A program made the translations under genes and the position numbers. This document shows, one piece after another, positions 8,906 to 21,085 of a DNA stretch of 64,000 nt (position 1 is its first letter; each line of letters begins with the position of its first letter). This DNA comes from Methylobacterium sp. B4 (GTDB lineage: Bacteria; Pseudomonadota; Alphaproteobacteria; Rhizobiales; Beijerinckiaceae). Below the pieces are notes generated by a model, which saw only the letters and a list, made by a program, of their open reading frames with translations, was not told the DNA's origin and searched no databases. The stretch covers positions 62,001 through 126,000 of the forward strand of contig NZ_QJJJ01000009.1 in NCBI RefSeq assembly GCF_003201865.1. The letters run 5' to 3'.

Positions 8906-11900
8906 TCACGAATGCTCGATCATTTCCCGGATCCGGGCGGCCAGCACCTCCACGGGAAAGGGCTTCGTGATCATCTGCATCCCGGGATCGAGCTGGCCTC
9001 CGCCGAACATGGCGTTCTCGGCATAGCCCGTGATGAACAGCACCTTGAGCCCGGGCCTCGCCTCGCGAGCGCGGTCGGCGAGCTGGCGCCCGTTGAGACC
9101 CGGCAGGCCGACATCCGTCACGAGCAGATCGATCCGCGCAGGCGACTGGACGACGCTCAAACCCGAGGGACCGTCCTGCGCCTCGACGGTGCGGTAGCCG
9201 AGATCGCGCAGCACCTCCACCACGAGATCGCGCACCACGGGCTCGTCCTCCACGACGAGGACGGTCTCGCCCCGCTCGGAGCGCGGCGGCTCGGAGGCGG
9301 CGACCGCACCGGCCTCGTCCGACACCTCGCCGCGATAGCGCGGCAGGTAGATCTTCACCGTCGTACCCTGGCCCGCCTCGGAATAGATCTTGGCATGCCC
9401 CTCCGACTGGCGGGCGAAACCGTAGATCATCGAGAGCCCGAGCCCGGTCCCCATCCCGAGCGGCTTGGTGGTGAAGAAGGGCTCGAAGGCGCGGGCCACC
9501 ACGTCCGGCGGCATGCCCAGGCCGGAATCGGTGACGCAGATGCAGACGTACTGGCCGACCCCGACCTCCGGGTGCAGGCGGGTATAGCTGCGGTCGAGAT
9601 GCGTGTTGCAGGTCTCGATCACGAGCCTGCCGCCCTCCGGCATCGCATCGCGGGCGTTGATGGCGAGGTTGAGCACCGCGTTCTCGAGCTGGTGCGGATC
9701 GCAGAGCGTCGGCCAGAGTCCGCCTGCGGTGACGATCTCCAGATGCACCCGCTCGGTCAGCGTCCGGCGCAGCATGTCCTCCATGCCGGCAACGAGGGCG
9801 TTCACCCTGACGGGCTTCTGTTCCAGCGGCTGGCGCCGGGCGAAGGCGAGCAGGCGGTGGGTCAGGGCAGCGGCGCGGTTGGCCGAGGAAAGGGCGGCCC
9901 GGATGTAGCGCTCCAGCGCGTCGGTGCGTCCCTGGGCGATCCGGGTCTGCATCAGGTCGAGCGAGCCGACGATGCCGGTCAGCAGGTTATTGAAGTCGTG
10001 GGCGATGCCGCCGGTGAGCTGGCCCACCGCCTCCATCTTCTGCGCCTGCCGCAGCTGTTCCTCGACGAGGCGCTGATCGGTGATGTCGCGGCCCACGATA
10101 TGGAAGCGGTCGCCCTCCGGCACCGCCGTCCACATCACCGTGCGCCGCCGTCCGTCGCGGCTCAGGACGCGGTCGACGAAGTCGGTGACGGATTCCTGCG
10201 CGGCGAGCCGGGCCAGCACGGCGCCGGTCTCGGCCCGGTCCTCCGGGTCGATCAGATCGAGGAAGGGCCGTTCGAGCAGAATGCGCTCGCTCCAGCCGAG
10301 CAGGCGCTCCCAGGCCGGGTTGACGCTGCGCAGGTAGCCGTCGAGGCCGGCCGTCCCCATCAGGTCGTTGGTGGTCTGCCAGAGCCGGTCGCGCTCGCGG
10401 GTGCGCTCGCCCACCTCGCGCTCCAGCATCGCCTCGACGCGCTTGGCATCGGTGATGTCGGTCACGAAGAGGTAGGCGCCGTCGGTCGAACCGTCCGGCA
10501 TCGGCCGGGGCAGGTAGCGGATATCGGCGATGCGCAGCGCGCCGTCCCGGTGCGGCCAGGAGCGCTCGGAACGGGCCTCGCGCCCGGCCAGCGCGCCCTC
10601 GAAGAGCGTGCGCTCCTGCCCGAAGGCCTCCCCGCCGATCAGGGCGGCGAAATCCCGTCCGAGCGCCTGCTGGGGCTGCGCCCCGAACCAGTCGGCCCCC
10701 GCCGCATTGGCGAACCGGCAGAGCCCGCCCGCATCGAACAGGGCGACGAGGACAGGCAGTGAATCGGCGATCAGGCGCAGCTCGCGGGCATTGGCCCGCT
10801 CGGCCTGCTCCGCGCGGGCGCGCTCGGCGGCGTGCCCGACGCGCTGGGCCACGTCCTCGACGAGACCGACCTCCTCGCGGCTCCAGAGCCGCGGCTGCGC
10901 CTCGTGCAGGTAGACGAGGGCGCGCAGCCGCCCGTCCCAGATCAGAGGCACGACGACGAGCGCCCGGCATCCGATCGAATCCCACACCGGCGCGTAGCGG
11001 GGGCCCGCCCGGACGTCGCGGTAGCAATCCTCGACGACGAGGGTGCGCCCGGCGCGCAGCTCGGCGATGACCGCCGGGCCGAAGCCGTCGAGGATGCGCG
11101 ACGCCCCCGCGAGGCTCGCGACCGTCGCGTCGCGGGTCCAGTCCCGTTCGACCCGGACGATCTCACCGGTCTCGTCGATCTCGCCGTAGCCGGCGCGGCC
11201 GACGCCGACATGGGCGCCGAGGGCGGCGGCGGCGGCCAGCGTCACGGCCTGCGGTTCGTCCGCTTCCCGCAGGCGGTCGTTCAGGGCCAGCAGGAAGGCC
11301 TGCCGCTCCTCGGCGAGCTTCCTGTCGTGGATGTCGGTGCAGGTGCCGAACCAGCGCACGATGCGCCCGTCCGCGTCGCGCACTGGCTGGGCCCGGCCGA
11401 GCACCCAGCGATAGGCGCCGGAGCGGTGCCGCAGGCGGTACTCGATCTGATAGGTTTCGCCCGTGGCGAGGCTGCGTCGCCAGACCTCCCAGGCATGCGG
11501 CTGGTCGTCGGGATGGAACATGCCCGCCCAGGCCGCGCCATCGGTCGAGCCGGAGGGGACGCCCGTATATTCGTACCAGCGCTCGTTATAGTAGTCGTGG
11601 AAGCCGTCGGGCCGCGTCGACCAGATCATCTGATCGATCGAATTGGTGATGCCGCGGAAGCGGTCCTCGCTCTCGCGCAGGGCCTGTTCGGTGCGCTTGC
11701 GCTCGGTGATGTCGAAGCTGACACCGGGAAAGTGCAGCGGCGTGCCGTTCTCGGCGAGGGCGCAGCGCCCCTGCGCGGCGACCCAGCGGATGCTGCCGTC
11801 GGGCTGGAGCAGGCGGTACTCCGCATCGAAGCGTCCGCCCTCTCGCAGAACCTGTCCGATGCGCTGCGTCAGGCCTGATAGGTCGTCCGGGTGGACGCCG

Positions 11901-12583
11901 GAGAAGAAGCGATCGATCGGCGCACCCGCCGCGGCGAGATCGGGATCGACCCTGTAAAGCGTGGCGAAGCGCGGATCGGCGGTGACCCGGTCGGCCGCCA
12001 CGTCCCAGTCCCAGACGCCGATGCTGCCGCCGGCCGAGAGCGCCATCTCGAGCCGTTCGTCGCTGCGCCGCCTCGCCCGCTCGGCCAGAACCGCGCCGGT
12101 CGTCTCGGCGGTGACGCAGATCATGCCGTTGATGCGGCCCTCGTCGTCGCGGACGGGGGAGTAGGTGAAGCTCCACCACGTCTGCTCCGGCTTGCCGTAG
12201 CGGTGCATGGTGAGGGGGAGGTCGCTCTGCGAGACGCTCTGCCCCTTCAGCGTCGCGTCGACGAGCGGGCCGATATCGTCCCAGAGATCCGCCCAGATCT
12301 CGCGGAACCGAGCCCCGAGCGCCCGGGGCAGGCGGTCGCCGAAGACCGGACGGTAGGCATCGTTGAAGAACGAGATGCCCTCGGACCCCCAGGACAGGAA
12401 CATCGCGGCCGGGCAGGCCAGCATCGTCGCCAGCGTGCTGCGCAGCGCGAGCGGCCAGGTTTCGAGCGGCCCGAGCGGCGTCGCCTCCCAGGGATGCGCC
12501 AGGATCTCGCGCCCCGTCTGCCCGCTCTCGAGGAGGAAGCGCAAGGGCGCCGGGATCGCCGCCTCGGCCGGCTCGAGGCTCAT
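8906..12583 (-). CDS. Hybrid sensor histidine kinase, multiple PAS + GAF + receiver
   Basis: About 1225 residues from ATG 12583; a GTG at 12622 is the alternative start and neither has a clear ribosome site. Counting from ATG 12583, domains are: PAS-like 15-165, PAS 180-295 (FDITERKR), PAS 305-420, GAF 427-587, PAS 600-712 (VTDITDAKR), PAS 730-837, HisKA with phospho-acceptor His862 (GGIAHDFNNLL), HATPase with NLAINARDAM and TGLGLSMIYG, and a C-terminal receiver 1106-1222 with Asp1157 (LLVTDVGLPG). No membrane segment is seen, so it senses cytoplasmic signals. Output partners are not in the window. Confidence 0.92.
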   Translation of the reverse strand: MSLEPAEAAIPAPLRFLLESGQTGREILAHPWEATPLGPLETWPLALRSTLATMLACPAAMFLSWGSEGISFFNDAYRPVFGDRLPRALGARFREIWADLWDDIGPLVDATLKGQSVSQSDLPLTMHRYGKPEQTWWSFTYSPVRDDEGRINGMICVTAETTGAVLAERARRRSDERLEMALSAGGSIGVWDWDVAADRVTADPRFATLYRVDPDLAAAGAPIDRFFSGVHPDDLSGLTQRIGQVLREGGRFDAEYRLLQPDGSIRWVAAQGRCALAENGTPLHFPGVSFDITERKRTEQALRESEDRFRGITNSIDQMIWSTRPDGFHDYYNERWYEYTGVPSGSTDGAAWAGMFHPDDQPHAWEVWRRSLATGETYQIEYRLRHRSGAYRWVLGRAQPVRDADGRIVRWFGTCTDIHDRKLAEERQAFLLALNDRLREADEPQAVTLAAAAALGAHVGVGRAGYGEIDETGEIVRVERDWTRDATVASLAGASRILDGFGPAVIAELRAGRTLVVEDCYRDVRAGPRYAPVWDSIGCRALVVVPLIWDGRLRALVYLHEAQPRLWSREEVGLVEDVAQRVGHAAERARAEQAERANARELRLIADSLPVLVALFDAGGLCRFANAAGADWFGAQPQQALGRDFAALIGGEAFGQERTLFEGALAGREARSERSWPHRDGALRIADIRYLPRPMPDGSTDGAYLFVTDITDAKRVEAMLEREVGERTRERDRLWQTTNDLMGTAGLDGYLRSVNPAWERLLGWSERILLERPFLDLIDPEDRAETGAVLARLAAQESVTDFVDRVLSRDGRRRTVMWTAVPEGDRFHIVGRDITDQRLVEEQLRQAQKMEAVGQLTGGIAHDFNNLLTGIVGSLDLMQTRIAQGRTDALERYIRAALSSANRAAALTHRLLAFARRQPLEQKPVRVNALVAGMEDMLRRTLTERVHLEIVTAGGLWPTLCDPHQLENAVLNLAINARDAMPEGGRLVIETCNTHLDRSYTRLHPEVGVGQYVCICVTDSGLGMPPDVVARAFEPFFTTKPLGMGTGLGLSMIYGFARQSEGHAKIYSEAGQGTTVKIYLPRYRGEVSDEAGAVAASEPPRSERGETVLVVEDEPVVRDLVVEVLRDLGYRTVEAQDGPSGLSVVQSPARIDLLVTDVGLPGLNGRQLADRAREARPGLKVLFITGYAENAMFGGGQLDPGMQMITKPFPVEVLAARIREMIEHS

Positions 12584-13238
12584 CGAAGGAGGCTCCGGCA
12601 AGCGGCAGCGATGTCGGGACACGGATAGGACAAGGCGACTCTACGAACGCGGACCAGCGGAAGACGGACTATAGGGCAAAAGCGTTGCCGTGGATCGGCG
12701 TCACACAGTCATACGACCGTACGGCGTCTTCTCTCGCCGCGGTGGATGAACGGACCGGCCGATCGATGGCCCACAAATGGAAGTCCCACCCTCCGGCCGG
12801 GAAGATGCACGCCGCAACAAATGATAAGCCGAAAGCGTCTCGTTCCGGAAGCCTTGCAACCATCTCCAAGAGATGCGCCCTGTTTTGCATTGCAATAAAA
12901 CCAGCCGAAGCTTCGGGAAGGGGGTCTTGAGCAAATTTCGATCAATGCACTTGCCTCGCCGCATCGAACGTGCATTGTACTTTCGTCCGCATCAGACCCA
13001 GCGGGAGAGCCCAGCTCGGCATCGAATCGCCGTTCATGGCGTCGAGGAGCGACCGCCCCCGGGAGCTTCGAGGCACAATCGCGCAAGGGTTGGACGATCT
13101 GGAGGGTGGCGCTCACGCGCCTCACCGACGGGCCTCGGCGATCTCCGGATCGCCGCCGGGGCCCCCAGGAACCCATGACAGAGGGGGGCGCGAAATGCTG
13201 GCAGCGGGCATTTCGAATGCCTGCGCGTCGTGGGGAGC
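12584..13238. other. Long divergent intergenic region
   Basis: About 650 bases between two divergent PAS-protein genes. The open frames here have no protein-like character. The stretch 12770-12990 is AT-richer than average and probably holds the promoters of the hybrid kinase (leftward) and the PAS protein (rightward). I see no RNA gene or repeat. Confidence 0.45.
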
Positions 13239-13751
13239 ATGATGGACGAGAACGCCTTCGCTTACGATTTCGACGCTCCGGATTCGGACTGGAATCACGA
13301 GCCGTCGCGCGCCGACCTATTCCGGCAGATCGATGCCCCGCTCTACACCACCGATACCGAAGGTTGGTTGACCTACTACAACGAGGCCGCGGCCGATCTG
13401 TGGGGCTTCCGCCCCGTGCTCGGCAAAGCCCGCTGGTGCGGGGCGTGGCGGCTGTTCGAGGCCGACGGCACGCCCTTGCCGCACGACCGCTCGCCTCTGG
13501 CCGTGGCCCTGACCGAGGGCCGCGCCGTGCGCGGCATCCAGATCGGCCTGGAGCGTCCGGACGGGACGCGTGTGGGGTTCATGCCCTATCCCACGCCTCT
13601 GCGAGACAAGACCGGCGCCCTTGTGGCGGCCTCGAATATCCTGCTCAAGGTCGAGCGATCCAGCCTGCGGGTGGCCTTCAGCGCGCCGGCCCGGAGCCGG
13701 CCCAGCCGTCGGTCTGCCCAATCGATGGGCATGCAGAGAGTTTCGGCTTGA
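13239..13751 (+). CDS. Single-domain PAS protein
   Basis: About 170 residues. The start is ATG 13239 or ATG 13242, with GGGGA just upstream. Residues 30-145 are a PAS domain (LYTTDTEGWLTYYNEAAADLWG ... reading as a PAS core, then a ligand-pocket turn DGTPLPHDRSPLAVAL and ASNILLKV). The last 30 residues are basic and Ser-rich. There is no kinase or other output domain, so it probably signals by binding another protein. It is divergent from the multi-PAS kinase. Confidence 0.78.
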   Translation: MMDENAFAYDFDAPDSDWNHEPSRADLFRQIDAPLYTTDTEGWLTYYNEAAADLWGFRPVLGKARWCGAWRLFEADGTPLPHDRSPLAVALTEGRAVRGIQIGLERPDGTRVGFMPYPTPLRDKTGALVAASNILLKVERSSLRVAFSAPARSRPSRRSAQSMGMQRVSA

Positions 13752-13840
13752 ACGTTGTCGCGGCGAGGTCGGCGGGCCACCTCGCCGGGGCGGGCTGATC
13801 CTGCGGATCGTCCCACGGCCCGCGACAGAAGGAGGAAGCC

Positions 13841-14005
13841 ATGTCGGTCGACACGAACTGGAGCCTCGACGCCGTCCAGAGCCTACGCAGCATGGCCCGC
13901 GAGGGCGTGCCCGTCTCGGTCATCAGCCTGAGACTGAAGCGACCGGTCGATGCCGTGAGCGCCAAGCTCGCCGAACTCGGGATCACACCCAAAGCCGATA
14001 TCTGA
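13841..14005 (+). CDS. 54-residue helical protein, possibly HTH-like
   Basis: A short gene starting at ATG 13841 behind an excellent ribosome site (GAAGGAGGAAG). The 54-residue product begins MSVDTNWSLDAVQSL. Its pattern of Trp, then helix, then EGVPVSVISLRLKRP and VDAVSAKLAELGI resembles small Myb/GcrA-like helix-turn-helix folds, in which a helix pair reads DNA. That assignment is only a resemblance. It lies 90 bases downstream of the PAS gene and may be co-transcribed with it. Confidence 0.65.
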   Translation: MSVDTNWSLDAVQSLRSMAREGVPVSVISLRLKRPVDAVSAKLAELGITPKADI

Positions 14006-14077
14006 CCCTAGGAACGAGAGTTGATCCCGTGGGACGGGCGCCCGCCACCGACGCGGCGAGGCCCGTCCGCCGCTGCG

Positions 14078-14518
14078 TCACCAGGAGCCCGTGTTCTCCA
14101 TGGAGGCCCAGGGCTCCTGCGGCGGCTTCGATCCGCCCTTCTGCAGGATCTCGATGGAGATGCCGTCGGGTGAGCGCACGAAGGCCATGTGCCCGTCGCG
14201 GGGCGGACGGTTGATGGTGACGCCGGCATCCTGCAGCCGCTGGCAGAAGGCGTAGATGTCGCCGACCTGATAGGCGAGGTGCCCGAAGTTGCGCCCGCCC
14301 GAATATTCCTCCGGATCCCAGTTATAGGTCAGCTCGATCAGGGGTGACTTTGCTGATTCGGCCCGCTCCGCGTCGCCCGGCGCAGCCAGGAAGACGAGCG
14401 TGAATCGACCCTTCTCATTGTCGACCCGTCGGACCTCCTTGAGGCCGAACGCGTCGACATAGAAGCGCAGCGCGCGGTCGAGATCCGCCACGCGGACCAT
14501 CGTGTGCAGATATTCCAT
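14078..14518 (-). CDS. gloA: Lactoylglutathione lyase (glyoxalase I)
   Basis: A 146-residue protein starting at ATG 14518 (MEYLHTMVRVADLDRAL). It isomerises the hemithioacetal of methylglyoxal and glutathione to S-lactoylglutathione. Two beta-alpha-beta-beta-beta modules are visible. Metal-ligand positions are His5 (YLHTM), Glu in LIELTYNWD, His in NFGHLAYQVGD and Glu in SIEILQKGG, as in nickel-type enzymes. Length is standard. It is transcribed divergently from pepN, the two start codons being about 170 bases apart. Confidence 0.93.
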   Translation of the reverse strand: MEYLHTMVRVADLDRALRFYVDAFGLKEVRRVDNEKGRFTLVFLAAPGDAERAESAKSPLIELTYNWDPEEYSGGRNFGHLAYQVGDIYAFCQRLQDAGVTINRPPRDGHMAFVRSPDGISIEILQKGGSKPPQEPWASMENTGSW

Positions 14519-14688
14519 GGCCGTTCCGGATGATGTGAGGGGTTGCCGCCTATCTGGCCCGGCATCGGCGCCCGTCAACGGGATGGGGTGCCGGCCCATT
14601 GTCGACCCGGATCGCCCGTCGAAGGATTCCGCCCGCCGACAAACGCCTCTAGAAGGCGTCACGGATTCCGAAGGCGAGCCTTGAACCG

Positions 14689-17316
14689 ATGCGCACCGAG
14701 ACGCCCCCGATCGTTCGCCTCGAGGATTACCGCCCCAGCGATCACCTGATCGACCGCGTGGATCTCGACGTGCGTCTCGACCCGCGCGACACCCGCGTGA
14801 GCGCGACGCTCAGCCTGCGCCCGAACCCCGTGGGCCGCGCGGGCGCGCCGCTCGTCCTCGACGGCGACGACCTCGTGCTTCTCGCCCTCGACCTCGACGG
14901 ACAGGCGCCGCCGCCGGACGCCTACCGGGCCGACGCCTCCGGCCTCACCCTTCACGCGCCGCCGCAGCGGCCCTTCACCCTGCGGATCGAGACGCGCCTC
15001 GATCCCACCGCCAACACAAAGCTGATGGGCCTCTACCGCTCCGGCGGCGTCTACTGCACGCAGTGCGAAGCGGACGGCTTCCGGCGCATCACCTACTTCC
15101 TCGACCGGCCGGACGTGCTGTCGGTCTACACGACCCGGATCGAGGCGGAGCGCGAGGCCGCCCCCATCCTCCTCGGGAACGGCAATCCGGTCGAGGCGGG
15201 CGAGATACCAGGCACCGGCCGGCACTTCGCGGTCTGGCACGATCCCCTGCCCAAGCCCGCCTACCTGTTCGCCCTGGTCGGGGGCCGCCTCGACCGGGTG
15301 GCCAAGCGCTTCACCACGATGGAGGACAGAGCGGTCGAGATCGCGGTCTATGTCGAGCCGGGCAAGGCCGAGCGCGCCGCCTACGCCCTCGACGCGGTCG
15401 AGCGCTCCATGGCCTGGGACGAAACCGCTTTCGGGCGCGCCTACGATCTCGATGTGTTCAACGTCGTGGCCGTCTCCGACTTCAACATGGGCGCGATGGA
15501 GAACAAGGGCCTCAACATCTTCAACGACAAATACGTCCTCGCGAGTCCCGAGACCGCGACCGACGCGGATTACGCCGCGATCGAGGCGATCATCGCGCAC
15601 GAGTATTTCCACAACTGGTCGGGCAACCGCGTCACCTGCCGCGACTGGTTCCAGCTCTGCCTGAAGGAAGGGCTGACGGTCTTCCGCGACCAGGAATTCT
15701 CCTCCGACATGCGCTCGCGGGCCGTCCACCGGATCGCCGAAGTCCGCACACTGCGCGCCCGCCAGTTCCCGGAGGATGCGGGCCCCCTCGCCCACCCGGT
15801 GCGGCCGAGGCAATACGCGGAGATCAACAACTTCTACACGGCGACCGTCTACGAAAAGGGCGCCGAGATCGTGCGGATGCTGCGCACGCTGATCGGCGAG
15901 GCGTCGTTCCGCGAAGGGATGGACCGCTACTTCGCCGACAACGACGGGACCGCCGCCACCGTCGAGGATTTCCTGAAGGCCTTCGAGACGGTGACAGGCC
16001 GCGACCTCTCCCGCTTCGCCGAATGGTACGAGCGCCCCGGCACGCCGCGCGTCGCCGTCTCCGGCCGCTACGACGCGGGCGCCAGGACCTACCGCCTCGA
16101 TTTCCGCCAGACCCGTCCCGGCGCCGGAGCGGACGCGCCGCCCCTCGTCATCCCAGTCCGCCTCGGTCTGATCGGGCCGGACGGTCCCCTTGCGGAGGCG
16201 ACCGGCGACGCGGTGGAGAACGGCGTGTTCGTGCTCGACGGGGCGGAAGCCTCCCTGACCTTCGCCGACGTCGCCGCCGAACCCGTCCCCTCGCTGTTCC
16301 GCGATTTCTCGGCACCGGTGCGGGTCGAGAGCGATCTGGACGACGCGGCTCGCCTTACCCTGCTGCGCCACGACACCGACGACTTCAACCGCTGGGAAGC
16401 GGCGCAGCGTGTGGCCATGCGGATCATGACGGCGCAGGTGCGGGGCCAGGATGCCGACGCGGTGGCCTTCGTCGGGGCGCTGGGCGCCTTCCTCGACGCG
16501 CACGCCCTGCGCAATCCGGCCTTCGCGGCCCAAGTGCTCGCCCTGCCGAGCGAGGGCGACATCGCCGACGAGATCGGCACGAACATCGATCCGGACGCGA
16601 TCTTCCAGGCCCGGCGCGACCTGCGCCGCCGCCTCGGTGCGGACCTGCGCGCGCGCCTGACCGCCCTGCGCGAGGCGCTGTCCGAGCCGGCCGGCGCATC
16701 CTTCTCGCCGGACGCGGCCCCCGCCGGCCGCCGGGCGCTACGCAACGCCGCCCTCGACCTGATCGCGGCCGCCGACGCGCAAGCCGGCATCGATCTGGCC
16801 CGGGCGCAGATCGCAGCGGCCACCAACATGACGGACCGGCTTGCCGGCCTCGCAACTCTGGCGCTCCTGCCCGGCGAGGCCAGGGAGGCGGCGCTCGCGG
16901 CCTTCGTCGAACGCTACGCGGACGAGCCCCTGGTGCTCGACAAGTGGTTCGGGCTCCAGGCGATGATCCCCGAGGCGGACACCGTCGCGCGCATCCGGCG
17001 CCTCCAGGGCCACCCGGCCTTCGCGATGACGAACCCGAACCGCGTGCGCGCCCTGGTCGGCAGCTTCAGCCTCGCAAACCCGACGCAGTTCAACCGGCCC
17101 GACGGGGCCGGCTACGATCTCGTGGCGGAGACGGTGCTGGCCCTCGACGGGACCAACCCGCAGGTCGCGGCGCGCCTGATGACCGCCTTCGGCTCTTGGC
17201 GCCGGCTCGAATCGGGTCGGCGGGAGGCCGCCGAGAAGGTCCTGCGTCGCATCGCTGCCACGCCCGGCCTTTCTCGTGATGTGGCCGATATCGGGGCGCG
17301 GAGTTTGGGCGGCTAG
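14689..17316 (+). CDS. pepN: Aminopeptidase N (M1 family)
   Basis: An 875-residue zinc aminopeptidase that removes N-terminal residues from peptides in the cytoplasm. The exopeptidase motif GAMEN is at 268-272. The zinc site is HEYFHNW with His304, Glu305 and His308, completed by Glu327 in LKEGLTVF. The remaining C-terminal region matches the Alpha- and gammaproteobacterial PepN architecture (about 870-880 residues), rather than the shorter eukaryotic-like M1 enzymes. ATG 14689 is chosen because the typical N-terminus (TPPIVRLEDYRPSDHLID) follows directly. Confidence 0.95.
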   Translation: MRTETPPIVRLEDYRPSDHLIDRVDLDVRLDPRDTRVSATLSLRPNPVGRAGAPLVLDGDDLVLLALDLDGQAPPPDAYRADASGLTLHAPPQRPFTLRIETRLDPTANTKLMGLYRSGGVYCTQCEADGFRRITYFLDRPDVLSVYTTRIEAEREAAPILLGNGNPVEAGEIPGTGRHFAVWHDPLPKPAYLFALVGGRLDRVAKRFTTMEDRAVEIAVYVEPGKAERAAYALDAVERSMAWDETAFGRAYDLDVFNVVAVSDFNMGAMENKGLNIFNDKYVLASPETATDADYAAIEAIIAHEYFHNWSGNRVTCRDWFQLCLKEGLTVFRDQEFSSDMRSRAVHRIAEVRTLRARQFPEDAGPLAHPVRPRQYAEINNFYTATVYEKGAEIVRMLRTLIGEASFREGMDRYFADNDGTAATVEDFLKAFETVTGRDLSRFAEWYERPGTPRVAVSGRYDAGARTYRLDFRQTRPGAGADAPPLVIPVRLGLIGPDGPLAEATGDAVENGVFVLDGAEASLTFADVAAEPVPSLFRDFSAPVRVESDLDDAARLTLLRHDTDDFNRWEAAQRVAMRIMTAQVRGQDADAVAFVGALGAFLDAHALRNPAFAAQVLALPSEGDIADEIGTNIDPDAIFQARRDLRRRLGADLRARLTALREALSEPAGASFSPDAAPAGRRALRNAALDLIAAADAQAGIDLARAQIAAATNMTDRLAGLATLALLPGEAREAALAAFVERYADEPLVLDKWFGLQAMIPEADTVARIRRLQGHPAFAMTNPNRVRALVGSFSLANPTQFNRPDGAGYDLVAETVLALDGTNPQVAARLMTAFGSWRRLESGRREAAEKVLRRIAATPGLSRDVADIGARSLGG

Positions 17317-17513
17317 CTAAGACTTTCTTGAGGAAGGCGTTTTGGCGACTCGCGGCCCACGTCGAGCCTCATCGAGAACCTCTTCGGTCAACTCCCTATT
17401 CCAAAAACGGCGTGGACAAACCCACCCCCCCGATGTCCAATCTGAATACGATTCGAAACCGCCGGGGTCGTCCTGGCCGAAGCGCCGTTTCCAGCCAGTG
17501 CAGAGGTGTCGAT

Positions 17514-19865
<2,352 letters not shown>

Positions 19866-19919
19866 CGCGCCGCTCCCTCTCCTTCGACCCGCAACCGCGC
19901 GCGCGGAAAACCGGCTGTT

Positions 19920-20819
19920 TCAGCCCGGAGGATGCGTCGCGATCCAGTGGCGGGCAATATCGATGCGGCGTGCCACCCAGACCCGGTCGTGGGCGGCGAT
20001 GTGGTCGAGGAAGCGGATCAGCCCGGCGACTCGGCCCGGTCGGCCGACGAGGCGGCAATGCAGGCCGACCGACATCATCTTCGGCGCCGTCTCCCCTTCC
20101 GCGTAGAGCACATCGAAGCTGTCGCGCAGGTAGGCGAAGAACTGGTCGGCGGCGTTGAAGCCCTGATAGGTCGCAAACCGCATGTCGTTGGCGTCGAGGG
20201 TGTAGGGCACCACGAGCTGTGGGTCCGCCGTGCCCCGCAGCCAGTACGGCAGGTCGTCGGCGTAGGAATCCGAGAGGTAGGTGAAACCGCGCTCGCTCGC
20301 GAGCCCGAGCGTGTGTTCGGAGAAGCGCCCGGTGTACCAGCCCTCCGGCCGGCGACCGGTGACCGCGCCGTGCAGCCGGATCGCCTCGTCCATGTGGGCG
20401 GCCTCCGCCTCGGGCGTGAAGGCGGAATAGTCGATCCAGCGCAGGCCGTGACTGGCGATCTCCCAATCCGCCTCGCGCATGGCGGCGACGGCCTCCGGGT
20501 TGCGCTCCAGGGCGCGGGTGACACCGAACACCGTGACCGGCACGCCGCGCCCCGCGAGGAGCCGCCAGAGCCGCCAGAATCCGGCGCGGGCGCCGTACGC
20601 GTAGACGGATTCGACGCTCATGTGGCGTCGCCCGGGCCAGGGCTGCGTCGGGACCACCTCCGTGAGGTAGCCCTCCGAGGCGTCGTCGCCGTCGAGGATG
20701 CAGCTCTCGCCTCCCTCCTCGTAGTTGAGGACGAACTGGACGGCGACGCGGGCCTCGTTCGGCCAGCGGGGATGGGGCGGTGTGCGGCCGTAGCCGATCC
20801 AATCGCGAGGTTCTTTCAC
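19920..20819 (-). CDS. puuE: Allantoinase PuuE, polysaccharide-deacetylase fold
   Basis: About 299 residues from GTG 20819 (VKEPRDWIGYG); an ATG at 20873 is the alternative. The product is the NodB-fold allantoinase that opens allantoin to allantoate in purine breakdown and is unrelated to the amidohydrolase allantoinase. Hallmarks are WIGYGRTPPHPRWP, VQFVLNYEEGGE, WEIASHGLRWIDY, PEGWYTGR and MMSVGLHCRLVGRPGR. It is divergent from arginase, another nitrogen-release enzyme, although no other purine genes are adjacent. Confidence 0.9.
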   Translation of the reverse strand: MKEPRDWIGYGRTPPHPRWPNEARVAVQFVLNYEEGGESCILDGDDASEGYLTEVVPTQPWPGRRHMSVESVYAYGARAGFWRLWRLLAGRGVPVTVFGVTRALERNPEAVAAMREADWEIASHGLRWIDYSAFTPEAEAAHMDEAIRLHGAVTGRRPEGWYTGRFSEHTLGLASERGFTYLSDSYADDLPYWLRGTADPQLVVPYTLDANDMRFATYQGFNAADQFFAYLRDSFDVLYAEGETAPKMMSVGLHCRLVGRPGRVAGLIRFLDHIAAHDRVWVARRIDIARHWIATHPPG

Positions 20820-21085
20820 GATGCGTACTTCCCGAAGGTTCGACCCTGACTCATGCCGGCGTTGTGACGGCATTCCATGCGATGCCGGGCGATCCGGCTT
20901 TCCCTCGATCGGTTTGCTCGTCGCTCATTGACGCCTCCCGTGCGGCCTTGAACGCTTCATCACGACGGCGCGACATCCGCCCTCCGTCGGACGGCGTTAA
21001 GTCGGATATCGCCCCGCCGTCCGGAGCGCATTCATCTAGTCTCGGCATGTTCTCGAGCCGAGGCCCCCCATTCAGGAACCGGCTC

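Noticed and set aside
12709..13176. 155-codon leftward open frame in the long kinase/PAS gap
   Set aside because: Random-looking composition, no ribosome site, lies in likely promoter DNA.
14659..16533. 624-codon leftward open frame opposite pepN
   Set aside because: pepN carries all catalytic motifs; the opposite frame is low-complexity and results from GC-rich codon use.
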